64,000 nucleotides of DNA from Ascaphus truei (Eukaryota > Chordata > Amphibia > Anura > Ascaphidae): the NCBI GenBank assembly GCA_036426205.1, contig WSYH01000661.1:62001-126000 (forward strand). Reading direction: 5' to 3'. Shown piece by piece: positions 9,185 through 19,910 of this stretch; the stretch's first letter is position 1; every line of letters starts with the position of its first letter. The notes under the pieces were generated by a model. It did no database searches, had not been told where the DNA came from, and worked only from the letters and a program-made list of their open reading frames with translations. Position numbers and translations under genes: made by a program.

Positions 9185-9382
9185 TTATCAGTGCAGTCCT
9201 TATGCGGTATATTCTTGTAGAATGGCGTGCGATCCACCAGTATAGTTGACCATAAGAGAAAGATGAAAATAGGCAGCATCCTGCCAAAAAGCAGGAGGAG
9301 GCCCAAGGGTTAAAAATAGAAAAAAACATTTATTCCATGACAGGATCAAACAGAAAGACCCCCAGACATCTCCAACAGTACC

Positions 9383-9424
9383 ACACCTAGACGTTTCGGG
9401 CTGTGTGTCCTTTATAAAGGTGTA
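9383..9424 (-). ncRNA. Degenerate hammerhead-ribozyme-like motif (minus)
   Basis: On the minus strand, stem I is ACACC/GGUGU (5 bp). It is followed by a core-like UUUAUAA, an extra A, a GG/CC stem II start, and GAAAC. Position 5 of the core is changed and the cleavage triplet is unclear, so activity is unlikely. It shares the U3/A8 combination seen at 25995-26001 and 56556-56562. Confidence 0.35.
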
Positions 9425-9439
9425 ACACTTACCTCCTCC

Positions 9440-9898
9440 ACACCTAAAGGCGCCATGCCACCATTATTCAGGTGGTCACTTGCTCCCTCCCCATGTCCTT
9501 GCAGCGCCAGAGCTGGATCGACCTCCTGCACTCCGTGCTGATTGGTGTCCGCTGCCACAGCAGCTAAGGGGCCAGGCCCCTCCATTGGAGCCATTCTGCC
9601 TTCATAATTCTCCAAGTCCTCCTCCAGTTCCGGCTTTGACCGACCGACCGTCGGCAATCAATAGCCCTCACATCTCTCGACGATCCAAGCTCGGTCCCAG
9701 GATCAGAACCTTCCTGAGTGGTTACTCATGATAGGATGTTAACACAGGGGTATGGGCAAAGGGCAAGGTGAATTATCTTGTGCCACTTGTCTGGGGAGCT
9801 CACAAACTATGAGTTTCCCCCACTATGATACAGAATTCCACAGGAGACTATATCATAGGCTCAATCAGCGTCCCACTGCTGCCACCAGTAAATAAGCT
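9440..9898. other. Unassigned region
   Basis: ORFs of about 80 codons exist on both strands (9412-9657 minus, 9480-9731 plus), but neither shows a domain I recognise and they are probably shadows. The sequence may be internal sequence of an LTR element whose LTR starts at 9899. Nothing firmer can be said. Confidence 0.25.
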
Positions 9899-11558
9899 TG
9901 TCACGGGAGACCAAGACTTATGCACACATTAATACCGGGATTCTAGATCAAGCAACAAGGCGGGCAAAATAAATTGTCATTTATTTCTTTTCAGACAAAC
10001 ACTCAAATCTTGCACAATTACACTTAATAAAACACTTACTGGGTACAGGGAATGAAATCAAATGTCCTTGGAATGATGCAAAGTCTCTGGGCACCCCTGC
10101 ACGCATGCAAGTTTGTGCGCAAATTGAAACGTGTAACAGTTCCTGGCTAGGGGCACAAGTAGCCACCCCTATATCTCTGCCACAAGGAAAAAGTATGTTC
10201 AGTCATTACAGAGCTCGTTTGGGAACCCTTAGCTCTAACGAATTCCAGAAAAGGGGCACAATCCTTGGTTACGATATTATTAACCCCTCACACTCTGGAA
10301 ACTCTGATGCTGGAACTTGGTGAATCCGATGAAATATTCAGATGGAAATTGAGATGGAACTAACAGGGACTTGGCAGCAGGCATCTTTATAGGGTTAAGG
10401 GTCCTCTACCTAACCTGCACAACCAATCCCTCCCGTGGGAACATTTCTCTCACCTATCCCAGGCTTGCCAGTACCTTGCAAGGAGGACAGAAGTTGCTTC
10501 CCGGTTTGCTCTGAGCATGTGCCAAAGTGACACCTGAGCTACTTAGCATACCAGGTCCAACCTTCTACCTGGCGACAGCAATTCTGGGATCTGGCAACAA
10601 GGTGTGAACAACCCATATGTTGGACAGGTTCCTGGTACTTAACAATATCCTGGCCGTCTTAACACCTTGGGTCTCTGAGGCTTTTCAACTCTGGACTTCC
10701 CTAGACACTGAGGCACTGACTTCACAGTTTGCCTTTGAAGTATGGAGATGAGAAATCCCTCAGCTCATCCACCCTTAACATATTTACATGTTAAAGGATT
10801 TATTACCGGGCTGACAGGAAAAGTTTCCTGTCTTTACATTTAAAACCAGCACTGAAACACACGTTATTTGTTATATGTGGTTTTTACATGTATAAACAAT
10901 ATAAAACAAATATGAACATGTGTCGGATTTCTTCAGCTAACGGGGATCCAAAAATTAGATTGCTAGCTCTTTCCTATCGCAAGTTAGCCACTTAATTGGA
11001 TGTGTCCTGTGATGTGGTCTGCGGTTTGACCTAGTTACCACACCGGCACATTTTCCCCATTCAAGTTAAGTGGCTAACAAGCCGACTGGATACATTGTTG
11101 CGAGTAGGCACTCCAACTCCAACAGCAAACAACTTATTCAATTAAGTTTGTGGTTTAGACGTCTGCGGCTTAGGAAGCAATCCTCAGCATCAATGTAGCC
11201 GCTTACCCACCGGCACGCTTCTTCAATCAGCGCTTGGTTTAGCGCTAGCAGCTCCCCCTTGTGTTGCAAATACAACTGGCACATTTTACACGTATTCACA
11301 TAGCTGCAGCTAGGTTTTAAGCTGAAAAATGAGGACAATAAAGATGGTTAAGGGGAAACCATGATATGAGGGGATAATACATTTTAACCCCTTTCAGCCC
11401 CAACAGGCTGCAAAACTAGGACAATAACGGTAGTGTAGGGGAAAACATGGTATTATGGGGACAATATATTTTAACCCCTTAACTCCCAACAGGGCTTAGG
11501 GTTAACCGGCCGGGCATAATGCCTTTATTATTGGCCTGGTTGACCCTCTCCTGCCACA
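9899..11558 (+). mobile_element. LTR of an endogenous LTR element, copy 1
   Basis: The sequence starts TGTCACGGGAGACC and ends near CTGCCACA. It is homologous along its length to the solo LTR at 14317-15553 (shared CAAAATAAATTGTCATTTAT and AATAAAACACTTACT blocks near the start, and GGTTAACC / CCTTTATT blocks near the end). A target duplication was not found for this copy. It abuts an inverted, partial copy of the same LTR at 11559-12282. No ORF is meaningful. Confidence 0.65.
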
Positions 11559-12282
11559 CACAGAGACTATAGGTGTTAGGGCGTCCGGATTATTGCAAAG
11601 TACCAGATATCGGTGCAAAGTATTGGCTATCAACCCTGGGTATCCAAACCCAAACTTACTGTTGCCAGGTAAGTGGTTAGCCCGGTATGCTAAGCAGCTT
11701 AGGTGTCAAGTTAGCACATGCTCGTAGCAAACCGGGAAGCAACTTCTGCCCTTTTTGTGAGCTACTGGGAAGTCTGGGATAGGTGGGAAAAGTTGTTGCC
11801 AAGGGAGGATTCGCTGGGTATGTTAGATTCATCTGAGATTCACCAAGATCTGTCCAAGTTACAGCGTCAGGGGTTCCGGAGTGTGAGGGGTTAACATAAT
11901 AAACAAGGATCACGCCCCTCTTCCAGAATTCGTTTGAGCTCAGGATTCCCGAACGAATCCTGTAAGGACTTAATGAAAAGATTTCCTCTGGTGGAAATAC
12001 AGGGGTGGCAACTTGCACCCCTAGCCAAGGATTGTCGCGCAGCTCAAATGGCGCACCCATTTGCATGCATGCAGGTGTGCCCAGAGATTTTGTGTTCAAG
12101 TCATTCATTTCGTGGACATTTTATTTCATTTCCCCATCCCAGTAAGTGTTTATTAAGTGTAATTGTGAAGATTGTGTGTTTGTCTTAAAAGGAAATAAAT
12201 TACAATTTATTTTGTCCACCTTGCTGTGCTCAATCCGGAATCCCGGTATTAATGTGATGATAAGACTTGGTCTCCCGTGACA
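11559..12282 (-). mobile_element. LTR of the same family, inverted and truncated
   Basis: Read on the minus strand from 12282, this begins TGTCACGGGAGACCAAG like copy 1 and can be aligned with it to about 11565, where it is cut off. It directly borders the gypsy reverse transcriptase that begins at 12283. The minus ORF at 11677-12108 is LTR sequence and not a gene. Confidence 0.65.
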
Positions 12283-12412
12283 CCAAGGTCTTAACAAAAT
12301 CACCCTTAAGAACCTTTACCCCTTACCACTCATCTCAGAGCTTTTCAACTGCCTGCAAGGGGCCACTATATTCTCTAAACTCGATCTCCGTGGTACTTAT
12401 AATCTCATATGT

Positions 12413-12822
12413 TGTAAGGAATCCGTTCCTGGGTTTGGCTGGAGCTCACTCCTGCAGAGTTGGTGAGCTCTCAGACAGACCTCTTCCTGGATCTGCAAGC
12501 ACTATCACCTGTGGGTGCAATCACTGCAGCTCTGTCTCTTTGCTCTGTCATTGGAGGAATTCCCACACACCCCTGGCTTTGGATTGGCTATCTGCCCTTC
12601 ATATACTGGGCTCTCCCTTTCCCTCATTGCTGAGCATAAACCAAGATGCACTTGGATGTAACTGTGTTTGCCACAAACACTCCTGCCTTAGCCTTGCCTT
12701 GTTCCTGAGACCTGCTGCATTCCCTCCTGGCAGAGGTCTGCTTCCTGGTTCCTCTACTGAAGTGCTGAATCCCCAGTGCTAGCCTTGCCTTGTTTCTGAG
12801 ACCTGCTGCATTTCCTCCAGAA
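12413..12822 (+). mobile_element. LTR fragment inserted in gypsy RT
   Basis: This starts TGTAAGGAATCC immediately after an RT codon, like the gypsy LTR at 52908 (TGTAAGGAATCAGGG). It contains a direct duplication of about 40 bp, CCTTGCCTTGTT followed by GAGACCTGCTGCAT, at 12691 and 12783. The end is not clear because a hairpin follows. Confidence 0.55.
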
Positions 12823-12825
12823 GTC

Positions 12826-13131
12826 AGAAGTCAGATAGGTTTAAGCATGGAGGAATAAAGAAAAATCTCCATAGTGCAGATCAATGGTACAAAAAAGATG
12901 CTTTATAGTATTGCTTAAAAATGCACACTTACAATATAAAAGTATTAAAATAGCACTTATCACTCAAGGTGAATGTGGATAGATTGGGATAGTGATAAAT
13001 GCTATTTTAATACTTTTATATTGTAAGTGTGCATTTTTTAGCAATACTATAAAGCATCTTTTTTGTACCATTGATCTGCACTATGGAGATTTTTCTTTAT
13101 TCTTCCATGCTTAAACCGATCTGACTTCTGA
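12826..13131. repeat. Long hairpin (foldback) repeat
   Basis: The arms of about 130-140 bp (12826-12968 and 12990-13131) are reverse complements, for example AGATGCTTTATAGTATTGCT against AGCAATACTATAAAGCATCT. The loop is a short AT-rich one near 12970-12990. It is probably a non-autonomous foldback element or an inverted dimer. No ORF. Confidence 0.75.
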
Positions 13132-13515
13132 GTGAGAGCACTACTCTGCCTGCATATAGAAGATTTCACAGACCCATGCTATCTACTGTTGCCCATACAC
13201 TACTACTATCTTGTGAGTTGGCTGCACAAAAGACCCAAGGTATTCATCACATTCATTCACATTGAATTTAATTGTCTGCACTTTGATTTTTTTCCTTTGT
13301 TGTTTTTCTCCTATATGCTCCCCCTGGGTTGCGAGAATATATATCGACCATCTGGGACCAGTGAAGACAGTCCCTTCCAGAGGGTTTTGAGCAGGGAGTT
13401 ACAACTTTTATTTACCATTGTATTTGGCACTATTTAAGTCACTGAAAGTCACATCATATTTATTGTTTAATATTTTTCACTTTATTATTAGTGATCACTA
13501 GTATCGTTTTAGCGC
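13132..13515. other. Unassigned AT-rich spacer within the gypsy insertion block
   Basis: No domain, RNA gene or clear repeat is recognised. The 101-codon plus ORF at 13132-13437 has no recognisable feature. The gypsy RT resumes at about 13516. Confidence 0.3.
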
Positions 13516-13612
13516 CTGTTTCTGAACCATCACTCTGTCACATTGTGTATCTAGATGACATTCTCATTTTTTCTAAATCTCTATCCGAACACATCCAGCA
13601 TACCAAACTAGT

Positions 13613-13980
13613 TACAGTAGCGACATTGTTTATTGCAGCAAAAGCCGCCGGCTACATGCGTCTGGGAAGCGGGTAGCCGCGGCGCGTGGCGGCGCACTGT
13701 GACGTCACAGTAACATGCGCGCCCGGCTTCCCCGTCTTCCCCGGCTTCCCCAGGCTTCCCCGACACCCCTGGAGATCAAATGAAGGTAAGCGGGGGTGCG
13801 GGGAAGCAGAGGGGCAGAGCAGGAGCCGGGTACGGGGTCGGGAAGTGGGGTAAATTGCGCGCGAAATGGAAGGGGGGTGCGTGGGGGAAACGCGGCGGCG
13901 CGCGGTTGTTACTGGCGGCAGCTGGGGTAGATCTCGGCGTGCCGTCGTGATTTAGTGCAATAAACAATGTCGGTGCTGTA
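13613..13980 (+). mobile_element. GC-rich foldback DNA element, copy F
   Basis: The element is bounded by TA, with 24-bp terminal inverted repeats: CAGTAGCGACATTGTTTATT at the left and AATAAACAATGTCGGTGCTG at the right. The interior is rich in CCCGGCTTCCCC repeats. The ends resemble those of copies A-E and G (CAGTGGCGACAC...TTTATT), so this is a related subfamily. It separates two RT segments that are contiguous in related elements. Confidence 0.8.
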
Positions 13981-14316
13981 TTTCCCGCCTTCGTGTGAAC
14001 CATCTATATGCCAAGATGGAGAAATGTATTTTTCCCCAGACTTCTACTTCTTTCCTAGGTTACATCATTTCTGACGAGGGTTTCTCTATGGATCCTGACA
14101 AGCTGAAGGCAGTTCTGGATTGCCCAAACCCACTTCTCTTAAGGCTATCCAGCGGTTCCTTGACTTCGCCAATTATTATCGTAAATTCATTCGTAACTTC
14201 TCTGCTACTGTGGCTCCTATCACTGCTCTGCTGACACATCTTCCTGGTCCCCTGAAGCATGTCAGGCCTTTGAATCCCTTAAGAAAGCATTTGTCTCCGC
14301 TCCCATTCTATGTCAT

Positions 14317-15553
14317 TGTCACGATGGATGGAACTTATCAACAATTTTTATATTTTGGGGATTCTCGATTGAGCAAACAAATTAAGCAAAATAAATTGTC
14401 ATTCATTTCCTTACTCGACAAACACATGACAACTTCAGAATACACTTAATAAAACACTTACTTAAATGGGGGAACGGGATAAATGGTCCAGTGAACGAAA
14501 AACACAGAAATAAAGTCTTTTAAATTGCAGTCCTTTTGCATGGGGCGCAAGTTGCCAGCCCGTTATTTCTTAATATGTAAAAAGTTTGTTCTGGTTCTTA
14601 GGGGTTCGTTCTGGAATCCCCAGGGCTAACGAAATCCTGAAGCAGGGCTAGTTTCCTTGTTGCAATGTTTTTAACCCCTTGCGTTCTGGAATCACAGCCG
14701 CTGTACTTAGATCTTATCCGCTTGAAGAAATCAGGTAACAACCACAGGAATGAGGGTTACAGGCCTTTTTAAGGATAGGGGTCCTTGGAGTTTTTCATTA
14801 GCCTCATCCTATTGGCAAGGAATGATCTTCCTCCTATCAGAGCCTTCCCTGTAACATGGGAAAATCCTAAGGCCAGCCCGGGTAGCTCTGAGCATGCTCA
14901 GTGAGCAGCTTCGTAGCACTGCTGAGTAAAAAGGGGCATCTCGTTTCTGGGGATGCAACGTCTGGAGTTTTATCCCAAGGTATGAAAAATCCAGGATCAG
15001 TAACAGGTTCTGCTAATCAGAAACATCCCGGTTAAGTCACACTTTAAGACTCTGGGGTCTTTCATCCACCACACATCCCTAGACCCATAGGCATTGCCTC
15101 ACCAGGGGGCTTTTGAAGCTGGAGAGGGAAATACCCCCCAGCTCAGGTATGCATAACATTTGTTCCTTAATTTATTACGAAGGCAGGCAGAAAAAATAGC
15201 ATCCTGCCTGTACATTTAGAACTGCAACAGAAAGGCACTTTATCAAAAATATATGTTTCACTTATGACAAAGTTATATTTTTAATATGTGTGTGCTTGGG
15301 GGGTTACACTGAGGCTGTACACCAAAAATCAGGGTGCTGGCTCACTCCGTTCCGGAGTTAGCAGTCTTAATGAAACGGCGCCATTTATTCAGCATTGCAG
15401 GTAGAGACTAGCCTGCAAAACAATGCATAGAAGGGAAAATGGTACATGGGAACAGCATATAAAATAAACACCTTCACTCCCAATACGATTTAGGATTAAC
15501 CAGCCGAGCATACAGCCTTTATTAATGCGCTGATTAATCCTATTATCGTCACA
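14317..15553 (+). mobile_element. Solo LTR with 5-bp target duplication
   Basis: This begins TGTCACGATGG and ends ATCGTCACA. The flanking GTCAT occurs at 14312-14316 and again at 15554-15558, the 5-bp duplication expected of retroviral-type integration. It sits between the RT thumb and the RNase H of the gypsy pol, whose coding sequence resumes at once (PDPSLPFTLEVDAS). It shares homology with the LTRs at 9899 and 12282. Confidence 0.85.
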
Positions 15554-15555
15554 GT

Positions 15556-16905
15556 CATCCTGATCCTTCTCTTCCTTTTACCCTAGAAGTAGATGCCTCA
15601 GATATTGGAGCAGGAGCCATATTCTCTCAGAGACAATCCCCTCAGGATAAGTTACAGCCCTGTGGGTTCTTCTCTAAAAAATTCTCCTCTGCAGAACAAA
15701 ACTATGACGTTGGTAACAGAGAAGTCCTGGCCATAAAACTTGCCCTGGAAGAATGGAGACACCTCCTAGAAGGTACTGAGAATCCTATTTCTATACTCAC
15801 GGACCATAAGAATTTATTGTACATTGAAGGGGCTCGTCGCCTCGGTTCCCGTCAGGCCTGCTGGGATCTCTTTTTCGCAAGGTTCAATTATATCCTTTCC
15901 TACATTCCTGGTACCAAGAATCTGAAGGCTGATGCCTTATCTCGACTGTTCATTAGTGAGGACAAACCTGAGGACGTCCCAGAAAGCATTCTCCCTTCCA
16001 AACTCATTATCTCCGCAAACTCTTTTGATGTGTTAGACAAGATCTTGGAGACTCAGACGCAGATTCCAGAGGGTATCGAAGTGCCGGAGGGGTGTTTGTA
16101 TGCTGCACCACAGTTCCACCGGAAAATCCTTGAGTGGGGCCACTCTTCTAGGTTGGCAGTTCATCCTGGCACTAAGAGAACATTGGACTTAATCAGACGC
16201 ACCTTTTGGTGGCCAAATATGCTAAAGGACATTAAGGAATTAATTAGCTCATGCTCCACCTATGCCCGGAACAAGTCCACCCGCAACATGCCGTCTGGTC
16301 TATCCCATTCATTACTGATCCCGGATCGGCCTTGGACCCATTTATCAATGGATTTTATCGTAGAGCTCCCAGTATCCAATGGGATGAACACTATCTTAGT
16401 CATAGTAGACAGATTTTCCAAACAAGCCCACTTCATACCCCTCAAAGGCCTTCCTATCTCGGCCACACTGGCAGACATCTACGTCAAAGAAATTTTTCGC
16501 ATCCACAGAGTTCCAATCTCCATTTTTTCTGACCGCGGATCACAATTTGTGTCAAAATTCTGGTGTGCCTTTGCCCAAAGACTGGACATTTCACTTCTTT
16601 CCTCTTCCGGGTATCACCCACAAACTAACGGCCAGACAGAGAGAACAAATCAATCTCTAGAACAATATCTCAGATGCTTTATCTCTGATGCACAAGATAA
16701 CTGGATGGAGCTCTTTCCATGGGCCGAATTAGCTCAAACCTCACTCAAAAATAAGTTCACCCAAGAATCCCCCTTTTTTGTAAACTATGGGTTTCATCCG
16801 GCTTGTCTCCCTATCTCCTCTTATCCCTCCGGAGTCCCGGCAGCCGATACCAGGGTCAATTCTCTCCAGACCTCTTGGAGGACGATCCAAAAAACTCTCC
16901 AATAG
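15556..16905 (+). CDS. pol: Ty3/gypsy RNase H and integrase, uninterrupted
   Basis: One open frame of about 450 codons (no start codon expected mid-pol). RNase H comes first, with TLEVDASDIGAGAIFS, EVLAIKLALEEW and LTDHKNL, supplying the acidic residues. Integrase follows: a zinc-binding HHCC region (GHSSRLAVHPG, then CSTYARNK, where the expected second Cys is Tyr), then the DDE core with LSMDFIVELP (about 16345), SDRGSQFVSKF (about 16530) and NGQTERTNQ (about 16630). RNase H degrades the template RNA and integrase inserts the cDNA. The length of clean frame suggests a recent element, but the upstream RT is broken and the zinc ligand change would probably harm integrase. A frameshift or stop ends the ORF at 16905. 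Confidence 0.9.
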   Translation, partial: HPDPSLPFTLEVDASDIGAGAIFSQRQSPQDKLQPCGFFSKKFSSAEQNYDVGNREVLAIKLALEEWRHLLEGTENPISILTDHKNLLYIEGARRLGSRQACWDLFFARFNYILSYIPGTKNLKADALSRLFISEDKPEDVPESILPSKLIISANSFDVLDKILETQTQIPEGIEVPEGCLYAAPQFHRKILEWGHSSRLAVHPGTKRTLDLIRRTFWWPNMLKDIKELISSCSTYARNKSTRNMPSGLSHSLLIPDRPWTHLSMDFIVELPVSNGMNTILVIVDRFSKQAHFIPLKGLPISATLADIYVKEIFRIHRVPISIFSDRGSQFVSKFWCAFAQRLDISLLSSSGYHPQTNGQTERTNQSLEQYLRCFISDAQDNWMELFPWAELAQTSLKNKFTQESPFFVNYGFHPACLPISSYPSGVPAADTRVNSLQTSWRTIQKTLQ

Positions 16906-17394
16906 GCTGTCCGTAGACAGAAGACACAGTCGGACTGACTTCACCAAAAGGGACCCAACTTTAAACCAAGAGACAAGGTGTGGCTATCTTCAAGAAACAT
17001 AAGACTGAAAACTCCTACATTGAAATTTGCCCCAAGGTACCTGGGTCCATTCACCATTCTGGAGTGGGTCAATCCTGTGGCATATCGTTTACAGCTGCCC
17101 CTGTCCATGAAGATCCCGTCTTTATTCCATGTTTTGCTTTTGAAACCCGTATTTTGAAGTTCTCAATTCCCTAACGTCTCCCCTAGACCACCACCGGTCA
17201 TCGTACAGGGCCAAGTAGAATTCGAGATTCAATCTATCATCGATTTCAGGTACTCCAGGGGAACCGTCCAATTCCTTGTGCATAGGAAGGGCTTCGGACC
17301 CGAAGAACGCTCCTGGGTACCACATCATCAGATTCATGCTCCTGGCTTGTTGAGGCGGTTCCATGCCAGGTTTCTGCACAAGCCTTATGGGAAC
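16906..17394 (+). pseudogene. pol: Gypsy integrase C-terminus (GPF/Y) and chromodomain
   Basis: Out of frame with the preceding ORF, this continues with FKPRDKVWLS and LGPFTILEWVNPVAYRL, the GPF/Y module of chromovirus integrases. A chromodomain-like segment follows at about 17203-17370 (EFEIQSIIDFR, VQFLVHRKGFG, EERSWVPHHQIH). Chromodomains guide integration toward marked chromatin. At least one stop or frameshift separates it from the integrase core. The identification rests on order and motif match and is strong for this class of vertebrate gypsy element. Confidence 0.8.
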
Positions 17395-17690
17395 ACGTCC
17401 TTTGCGACGTGTTCCCTCCTTACCTGGCGCCACGCTGTCCCTTGCGCTAGTACCGGCATTTGCGTGCACCCCCGATCTGGTTTCAGAGCCTGCACGCACG
17501 CGTAGTACTTATGCCAGGACCACGAAACTTGGCCCCGCCCCCTGGATGCGCCGTGCTCCTCCAGCGTGCGGTGCACTCGTGTGATGCCGCTCACCACCCC
17601 CCAGCTGTGCGACAAGTGATCGTCATGCCCCTATTGTGGCTCCCGCTGTGCGGCTTCTCCACTCCACCCCTGCCTGATTAGATCCCTGGC
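17395..17690 (+). mobile_element. Truncated gypsy 3' LTR
   Basis: GGGAACACGTCC and CGTGTTCCCTCCTTACCTG match the start of the LTR at 52908 (GGGAACATGTCC, CGTGTTCCCTCCTTACCTG). The polypurine tract and first bases of the LTR are lost, and the 3' part is cut by the Tc1 remnant. Confidence 0.65.
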
Positions 17691-18110
17691 TCTTGAGTTT
17701 TTTGCAATTTTTCTGAGCATTGCACGGTCTGACTTTGGGGTGAATTTGCTGGGACGTCCACTCCTTGGAAGATTGGCAACTGTCTTGAATGTTTTCCACT
17801 TTGAATAATCTTTCTCACTGTAGAATGATGGACTTTAAATTGTTTGGAAATGGCCTTATAACCCTTCCCAGATTGATGGGCAGCAACAATTGCTTCTCTA
17901 AGATCATTGCTGATGTCTTTCCTCCTTGGCATTGTGTTAACACACACCTGAATGCTCCAGACCAGCAAACTGCTAAAACATCGGGTTTTATAGAGGTGGT
18001 CAAACTTGCTGATGATCAATTAATCAAGGGCATTTGATTAGCAGCACCTATCTGCTACTTAGCATCTTAATTCCTATGGAACCAGTAAGGGTGTACTTAG
18101 TTTTTCACAC
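17690..18110 (-). pseudogene. Tc1/mariner-like transposase, N-terminal fragment
   Basis: On the minus strand, the frame starting at about 17926 gives MPRRKDISNDLREAIVAAHQ, then GYKAISKQFKVHHSTVRKII, the paired-type helix-turn-helix that opens Tc1 transposases. Further on, a frameshift separates it from text resembling GRPSKFTP. The catalytic DDE domain is missing. The 18030-18110 segment is probably the 5' untranslated region and terminal-repeat side of the element. Transposase binds its inverted repeats and cuts at TA; this copy is inactive. Confidence 0.85.
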
Positions 18111-18952
18111 ATAGCGTATCCATTTTGGCTTTATTGATACTCAGGAAGAATACCTAGAAGCTGGCATAGCAGGGGTGGAAACAGTCAACAAAACCCTGCA
18201 CTAGTCTGTAGTATCAGTACAAATCCCAAGGTGTATATATAGTATCTCCTTTTAGTGGTAAATCATGGTCTATTGCTGCAGCGTCAGACTAAAGTTTAAA
18301 AGAGACTTCCAAGAAGGAGTCTCATAACATCACTACGTGCCCAACGCACGTTTCCTTCCAGCTATGGAGCTTCCTCAGGGACATTATTTTTTCTAGGTGT
18401 TCTTCCTGAGTATCAATATACATGCACCTGTATATATGTTATCTAGGAGCTGTGTATACTCCCTACTTATTACAATAGATGGACACCTAGCCCTCGGTAT
18501 ATACCTCTACCAGGTGGTTTTGAGGCTATATTACTACCAAGGTGGTTTATCTTATGCACCTAGTTTGTATACAATTATTCACTAGGGGCATTCTAGATCT
18601 GGTCTTAGTTATAATCAGTGCTGCATCTGCCCATTTACCCTACTCCATTTGTTAATCTAGCAATTTAGGGGTTAACCAATAGGTAGTGGTATAAGCAGTT
18701 CATCATACTTACTTTTATTTTGTGTTACACGTACACCATCAGTAATATATGTTTTATGTAATGACAATAAAAGTTATAATTTATACTATATCAGTGGTGT
18801 GCATTTAAGTGAATTTTTCTTTGGAGCACACTGTCTTGTGAGCTCACCATTATTCTGATTCACTTCAGTTCACAGTTTGCACCCACTTACTAATTATCGA
18901 GTATTTTTCAATTAATTTAAATGGTTTCTAGTTGATCACTCCCTACTCCACT

Positions 18953-18954
<2 letters not shown>
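18111..18954. other. AT-rich repeat sequence, probably a PLE terminal repeat
   Basis: No ORF of note. The minus strand carries a hammerhead-like motif (18337-18384). The block ends in an AT-rich stretch before a (GT)n microsatellite. It may be the end of a PLE copy whose coding part is lost. Confidence 0.35.
18337..18384 (-). ncRNA. Hammerhead-ribozyme-like motif (minus)
   Basis: Core CUGAGGA (18378-18372) with an extra A, a stem II region, GAAAC (18354-18350), loop GUGC and triplet GUU. Stem I is UGUCC pairing with GGGCA (5 bp, one G.U). Stem III is the minimal A-U plus C-G. Stem II is imperfect: AGCU/AGCU is possible but leaves unpaired GGAAG before the GAAA box. This is a recognisable relative of PLE hammerheads; activity is doubtful. 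Confidence 0.5.

Positions 18955-19040
<86 letters not shown>
18955..19040. repeat. (GT)n / (GTGC)n / (TA)n microsatellite
   Basis: Pure dinucleotide GT with an internal GTGC-rich portion, ending in TATATATATAC. It adjoins the start of the PLE-derived repeat at 19047. Confidence 0.95.
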
Positions 19041-19041
<1 letters not shown>

Positions 19042-19436
19042 CACATATACAAAAAACACAAAAAGAAAGCGCCCGATCCTAGTGCAATATGTCCAAAAAA
19101 ATACACATTTATTATCCCTAAATATCCAACAAAATGCTAACTCACAAACAACAAAGTAAAAACAGCATTTTATGAGGTATACTTATGCAATAGACGAGGA
19201 GTCAGCTGCTCAGCTCACTCTGTGTCTTCACCGCATGGTATCGCAGTGCTCCTCTGGGTCTCCATCCAGCAGGAACCCAGGAAGCGACACTGTGGTTCAG
19301 ATAGTCCTCCGGAAACAAAACTAGCGTGTATCTAGTTCCGGGCAAGGCTGTGTACCATGTGTGAGCTGGAAATTGCGGCCTATATTGTCTTGCAAGTCCA
19401 GGATGCAAAGGTGAGTGCTCACATGAACAACGCAAC

Positions 19437-19485
19437 ATACACCCTACTCGTTTCTTCACATTACGTGATTTCATCAGGGGATGGA
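19437..19485 (-). ncRNA. Hammerhead-ribozyme-like motif with consensus core (minus)
   Basis: Core CUGAUGA (19477-19471) matches the hammerhead consensus exactly. Two As follow, then stem II UCAC/GUGA with a GUAAU loop, an A, GAAAC (19454-19450), a GA loop and GUA as the cleavage triplet, then GGG. Stem I pairs CCC/GGG next to the core and is weak further out. Unpaired As flank stem II. It lies in sense with, and downstream of, the PLE fragment at 22084-22470. Confidence 0.6.
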
Positions 19486-19910
19486 TCAGAGATGTAATAT
19501 CATTAGTATATATAATTAAAACAATCCAATCAGAAAAGATCTAGATAATTAGCTCGATTAGTACCAGTTGGAGATAACTTGTATTACATTAACCCTTTGT
19601 ATAACACACAGAACTAATACTGATCAGATATACAGCAATGTTGTTATATAACAACAAAAATAAAAGCTTATCTAATGCAAGTACTGTATAGCAAGTAAAT
19701 AAATAACACCTATCATTATGTAACCAAACAGTAAATAAATGTTGAAAATGTATAACAATAACTCCATTTTAAAGAAATGTATAATATATATTTCTCTCTC
19801 TCTCATGTGTGTGAGTGTATCTATATATTATCAATTAAATGCTATTAGGATACTCAACTGTTAGATACAGTACTTTATAAAATAGAGTATATAAAAATAC
19901 TCATACTGTA

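Larger units (their letters stand above)
12283..14316 (+). pseudogene. pol: Ty3/gypsy reverse transcriptase, split by two insertions
   Basis: RT segments on the plus strand lie at 12283-12412 (KITLKNLYPLPLISELF, then SKLDLRGTYNLI), at about 13516-13612 (HIVYLDDILIFSKSLSEHI, which carries the catalytic YLDD box), and at 13981-14316 (HLYAKMEKCIFPQTS, FLGYIISDEGFSMDP, then the [13 protein letters not shown] thumb region). They are separated by an LTR fragment and hairpin (12413-13515) and by foldback element F (13613-13980). The middle of the domain is missing. This is the 5' part of the same pol that continues at 15556. RT copies element RNA into cDNA in cytoplasmic particles; this copy cannot. 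Confidence 0.85.

Noticed and set aside
11677..12108. 143-codon minus ORF
   Set aside because: Falls within the inverted LTR copy and aligns with non-coding LTR sequence at 9899-11558.
12970..12990. Hammerhead at the apex of the 12826-13131 hairpin
   Set aside because: No CUGANGA-like core and no GAAAC box at the apex on either strand.
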